Source: Apostichopus japonicus (Eukaryota; Echinodermata; Holothuroidea; Aspidochirotida; Stichopodidae). Taken from it: a stretch of DNA of 64,000 bases. Made by a program: the position numbers and the translations under genes. Shown here one piece after another: positions 60,461-64,000 of this stretch. The stretch lies in the NCBI RefSeq assembly GCF_037975245.1, contig NC_092577.1, positions 8,281,013 through 8,345,012 on the forward strand. Direction: 5' to 3'. A model generated the notes under the pieces. That model made no database searches. It saw only the letters and a program-made list of their open reading frames with translations, and was not told the origin of the DNA. How positions within the stretch are numbered: the stretch's first letter is position 1; each line of letters begins with the position of its first letter.

Positions 60461-62165
60461 TGCTTTAGTATATAACACGACATTCAAACAATTTGATATT
60501 CTTTGTCAAGGTGTCATATTAATGTAAGTCTAAATTAAGGTACTTTTGACATTTCATTATTCAATATTTTACAGGTTAGCGTGACCTATCAACTCAACAA
60601 AGTCATATGTTTGATGTGTTGTCAAGTTTATTGCAAAGCAACAATTTCATGAAAGCCTGAAACTCGAAAAGAATATATAATATTTATTCTGAAGCCGTGC
60701 TGTACTGACACAGTAGGTCTACATCTTGGCCTTTCAAACCACCAAACAATTCATACAATAAAAAAAGAGAGTAAAAATTGTCAAATCAAACTTATCTCTG
60801 ATGGTTTTTGTAGTCACAAGTTACATATGAAATTGGTACAATTAAGTTACAAAATGGATGCCAGACTGCAACAAACTAAATATGGGTGTATTCATTTTTT
60901 TTTTTTTTAAACGAGGACATGTTGTAATGTGTGACAGGTACAATGTAAGGTGTTTTAAACGAAAGCAACAAAACAGAATGAAATGTCCGTGTAAATATAT
61001 TCTAGTAGGATGACGGAATGATTAACAAATATTGACTTTTTCAAGTTAATCACGCGAAACAGCTGATCGACTATGAACTGTATGGCTAACCAACTATTAT
61101 CTTTCATATTACCTTTGTTTATTATACAAGCAGATATCTCATTACCTTTGTTTAATCACATGAATGGTAAATACGGTAAAAGAAAGCAAACAAAAAACAA
61201 ACAAAAAACGAAAAGGCAAAAGAACGAAAAGGGAATAGAAATTCACAAAATATGAAGACATTTACCGGATATGATATCTAAAAATTTAAATAATTAATCA
61301 TAAAGCGCGATTTAAAGTGAATTTAAAATTTTCCTTTCTTAGCACTTTGCTAGTGGAAGAATACCGCAGAAATGGTTAAAATAATATGTGCACAACGAGA
61401 GGATAAAATGAAAGGACCTGTTTGTTTGTTTGCAAGAGTCTTAAAGCTTGGGCAATTAAAGCCAAACATAAGAAACTGCAAAGACGCGGTAACAACAAAA
61501 TAACGATATTTTCATGAAATACTTACATTGTGTAAAATATTCTGAAATAATTTGCAATAATAAAACCTATGATCAAATGTTTCGAGTAAATTGTTGAACA
61601 ACTATTTGTCTCAGCCATGAGTTAACTACAAGACCTACCACATACAGAAATACGATCATTGATTTCAAGCTACAGTAATCAAAATATTCAGATTGTCATT
61701 ATCTTGTTCGAATTATTATTGAATGACGTAACAGACTCGTCACTGGGTTGTATTTAATCGGCTGTAATGAAACTTATGGAGAATACATAACTAAAGTATA
61801 CATGAATATAAACGTCTAACTTGCGTAATGATAAGAAAAGGAGAGTACAATAGAAAGCCGATTTTTATGTTTTTAAATTAACTGTATAAGTACAAAATAT
61901 TAATGTTATGTAATGATCATTATATTACGTAATATACACGTCATCGTAAACCCTACCACATATTATGTTTTCAGTGGGCTTTAAAATCCATAGATTACAG
62001 AATGAATAATGAAAAATAAACGAAGGCAATATCAATGAAAAGGGCAAAGCACCACCCCACCTAAGACAAATAAAAACAATTAAAAAATTCAAACTGGTAG
62101 CTGTAAGTGAATGTTAATGATGCATAAACTGTCATTACTTGTATCAACAAACTGTTGCAGGAAAT
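60461..62165. repeat. 1.72-kb tandem duplication, unit 2
   Basis: Second unit of the duplication, about 1.70 kb, diverged from unit 1 by scattered substitutions and small indels along its whole length. It ends near ACAAACTGTTGCAGG where unit 1 continues into unit 2. The divergence looks fairly even, suggesting non-coding DNA without a strongly conserved core. Confidence 0.92.
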
Positions 62166-62593
62166 ATTTAAGCTAAATAGAAAAAAAAGAAACCTAAGTG
62201 AATGACGTCATGTTAAGTGGGATCATCTTGAAGTTCGAAGAAGACATATCAGTTATAGTGTTACATGCAATTATTGACCTATGATAGATATGATAGTGTC
62301 TCCAACACATTTGATGAATTTTCAATAAGATCACTTTATGAAAAAAACGCAAAGATTAAAAAAACTAACTATTTCTTAATGCTTTTGAAGTTAATGTAAA
62401 AAATACGTATAAGTTCTATTGTAATTGTCCAAAGACAAAAATAAGCAATGAAGCTTAAATCATTTGTCTCAGAAGTTACTTGGGTAGATTATACAACCAG
62501 CTTCACAATTGGTTATTCTCTGTCAAAGATATACAATTGATATCACATTGATCTAAAGACACATCAATCCCCACCCATCCTCCCTCCTACCCC

Positions 62594-62866
62594 AATGTTC
62601 ACGAGTTTCAAAGTGACTATTATGGTACGTCTTGGACGCTGAAAACGTTAGATAGAAATATGACAAATGAGTTTCCTAACTTTAAGTTAGTTAGTCGGGA
62701 CCAATCGATTGGGATATTCAAATTCAAAGTTACCGTTGACAAGCTTGACTTTATTAGCTGGGAGGAGGCCTTGGCTCTGGTGAGGGGAAACAGGCCTAGA
62801 TTGAGAATTCGGTGGACAAAGTGCTTGCGTCCTCATGGTACAGCACGGTCACAGGGAGGTCTCTAA
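62594..62866 (+). CDS. Candidate coding exon, unrecognised protein
   Basis: A frame open upstream of its first ATG (62660) reads NVHEFQSDYYGTSWTLKTLD, then FKLVSRDQSIGIFKFKVTVD, KLDFISWEEALALVRGNRPR and LRIRWTKC before a Gly/Arg tail and TAA at 62864. The alternating hydrophobic pattern suggests a beta-rich segment followed by a helix, and the composition is protein-like. No clear acceptor was fixed (a pyrimidine-rich CATCCTCCCTCCTACCCC precedes it), and no AATAAA follows nearby. It could be a single exon of a host gene or a transposon protein remnant. Confidence 0.45.
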   Translation, partial: NVHEFQSDYYGTSWTLKTLDRNMTNEFPNFKLVSRDQSIGIFKFKVTVDKLDFISWEEALALVRGNRPRLRIRWTKCLRPHGTARSQGGL

Positions 62867-63430
62867 TTTAAGATGATTCTCCCGGGGAGGGTGATCACAT
62901 GTCTTGAGCGGAGGTAAATTTCACTGTCGCCTCATATTTTCCCTGTTCTGTTTCTTAATTTGTTTTCTGCTTCCAAATGTCGAAGGTAACTGTCTGTACC
63001 TATGCCTACCGTATTGCATTTTATCCACTTTCATAATTTTACGGTTCCTCCCACACTTTTCCTACCTGCAGGGCTGCATTCTGTCCATCCCGAACAGGAT
63101 TACACCCCCTACCTATATTATATCTAGTATTGTACATAAACTCGGAAATGAACGACATAGAAGAAAAGTAAAGCATCTTTAGATAGCCTAACAAGACTGA
63201 AAAAGAGCAAAATATGAACTGATAATAGAGGTTGAATGAGTAAAGATATCAGAACGAATAATTAATTATACTAATACATAATCAATTTAAGAACAAAATT
63301 GTCACGTACATTTGATTTAACCACAAATGTATGTTATGTATTTTGGGTCAAATTGTCATTTCCAGAATCTTGGGTCAACTTCGCATTTCTATTATATCTG
63401 GTGGTAGCATGGAATCTGGTGCTGCATGGA
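62867..63430. other. No supported gene
   Basis: A hydrophobic 92-codon frame (62904-63182) is present but has no signal, domain or splice support and is probably chance. Confidence 0.35.
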
Positions 63431-63439
63431 ATGACAGGC

Positions 63440-63620
63440 ATTAACTGCTACATAGACTGACGGAGATCCCTGCTACACTGGATAGCAGACATCACATGCT
63501 ACACATACTGACAGAGATCACTGCTACACATAATAATATGTATCGCCTGCTACACAGATTGACAGAGGTCCCTGCTACACATAATAATAGCTATCGCATG
63601 CTACACAGATTGACTACATA
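63440..63620. repeat. About 60-bp tandem repeat, roughly 3 copies
   Basis: Units share CTGCTACACATAATAATA, a TATCGC- or CATCACA-type link, TGCTACACAGATTGACAGAG and GTCC/ATCC. No coding role. The remaining sequence to 64000 shows nothing recognisable. Confidence 0.85.
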
Positions 63621-64000
63621 ATATAATATGTTAGATCATTCACTAAACCTACTGACTTGAATCATCTGCTGTCATATTATTTTAAACCAACTAGCCAATT
63701 AAGGGTTAAAACAAGTTTGATCCTAGAGAGGTATTTCTCTTTTTGTTTCCATATTCCTATGTAGACCTTATCGGTGAGATGCAGAGATAACTGTCTTGAC
63801 TGATAAGTTTGTCAGCACTGCTTGTAGAAGATGTTTATCAACTTACAAATGATGCGTCCTAACGTTTCAGTCCTGTCAGAATATTCAGAGCTCAGTGTAA
63901 ATTACTTTGTGAGAAAATACCCCCTCCCCATGCCCCCATTCTTACTAACCAACTTTGAGAAGCCAAATTTGATCTCTCCTCACAACATTCCTTTTGTTAT

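Overview
The window looks like AT-rich nuclear DNA of a marine invertebrate, most likely an echinoderm (a sea cucumber or sea urchin relative). This rests on a lone NACHT-ATPase exon of the large invertebrate NLR type, short exons in long introns, very abundant hAT-like and other DNA-transposon debris, a tRNA-derived SINE, a Penelope-type GIY-YIG fragment and many simple or satellite repeats. Species assignment is inference; nothing here fixes it. No prokaryotic feature (operon, CRISPR, ribosome binding site) is present.

Layout. 0-6 kb: transposon debris (a shared hairpin module, a hAT-type MITE, a hAT transposase C-terminus) and a 1.16-kb uninterrupted GATA array. 6-10.2 kb: mostly single-copy-looking DNA with two candidate minus-strand last exons. 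10.5-13.2 kb: a higher-order satellite packed with AGGTCA half-sites. 13.8-24.3 kb: a direct duplication carrying candidate plus-strand exons of an unrecognised gene, split by a 4-kb zone with two families of GTGAC-based boxes. 25.3-28.7 kb: a 52-bp perfect palindrome, a TTAA-flanked element and a 1.4-kb 30-bp minisatellite. 29.6-36.9 kb: a second AGGTCA block, then a 6.2-kb hAT-type element with a perfect 8-bp target duplication that contains a second hAT-type element (itself in a 140-bp tandem repeat) and a foldback element. 40-43 kb: a 28-bp tandem repeat, a hAT MITE and the minus-strand NACHT exon, the only confidently named protein. 46.6-50.1 kb: module copies, a SINE on the minus strand and a 280-bp repeat. 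51.8-54.2 kb: a second foldback element with 553-bp terminal inverted repeats. 54.3-57.6 kb: a cluster of short plus-strand exons with two stop/poly(A) ends, then a GIY-YIG retroelement fragment. 58.7-62.2 kb: a 1.72-kb tandem duplication. 62.6 kb: one more candidate coding exon.

The most unusual material is mobile or repetitive. The two foldback elements (34680-36541 and 51814-54233) share TACGG termini, about 20-bp subterminal repeats ending in ATGTCC/G, and 6-7-bp target duplications beginning GATA, and I see no transposase in either. They may be an undescribed or poorly described non-autonomous DNA-transposon family. The NACHT gene would act in innate sensing or signalling. The remaining exons cannot be assigned to a pathway from sequence reading alone. 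All exon calls are from splice signals, phase and composition; no transcript evidence was available.
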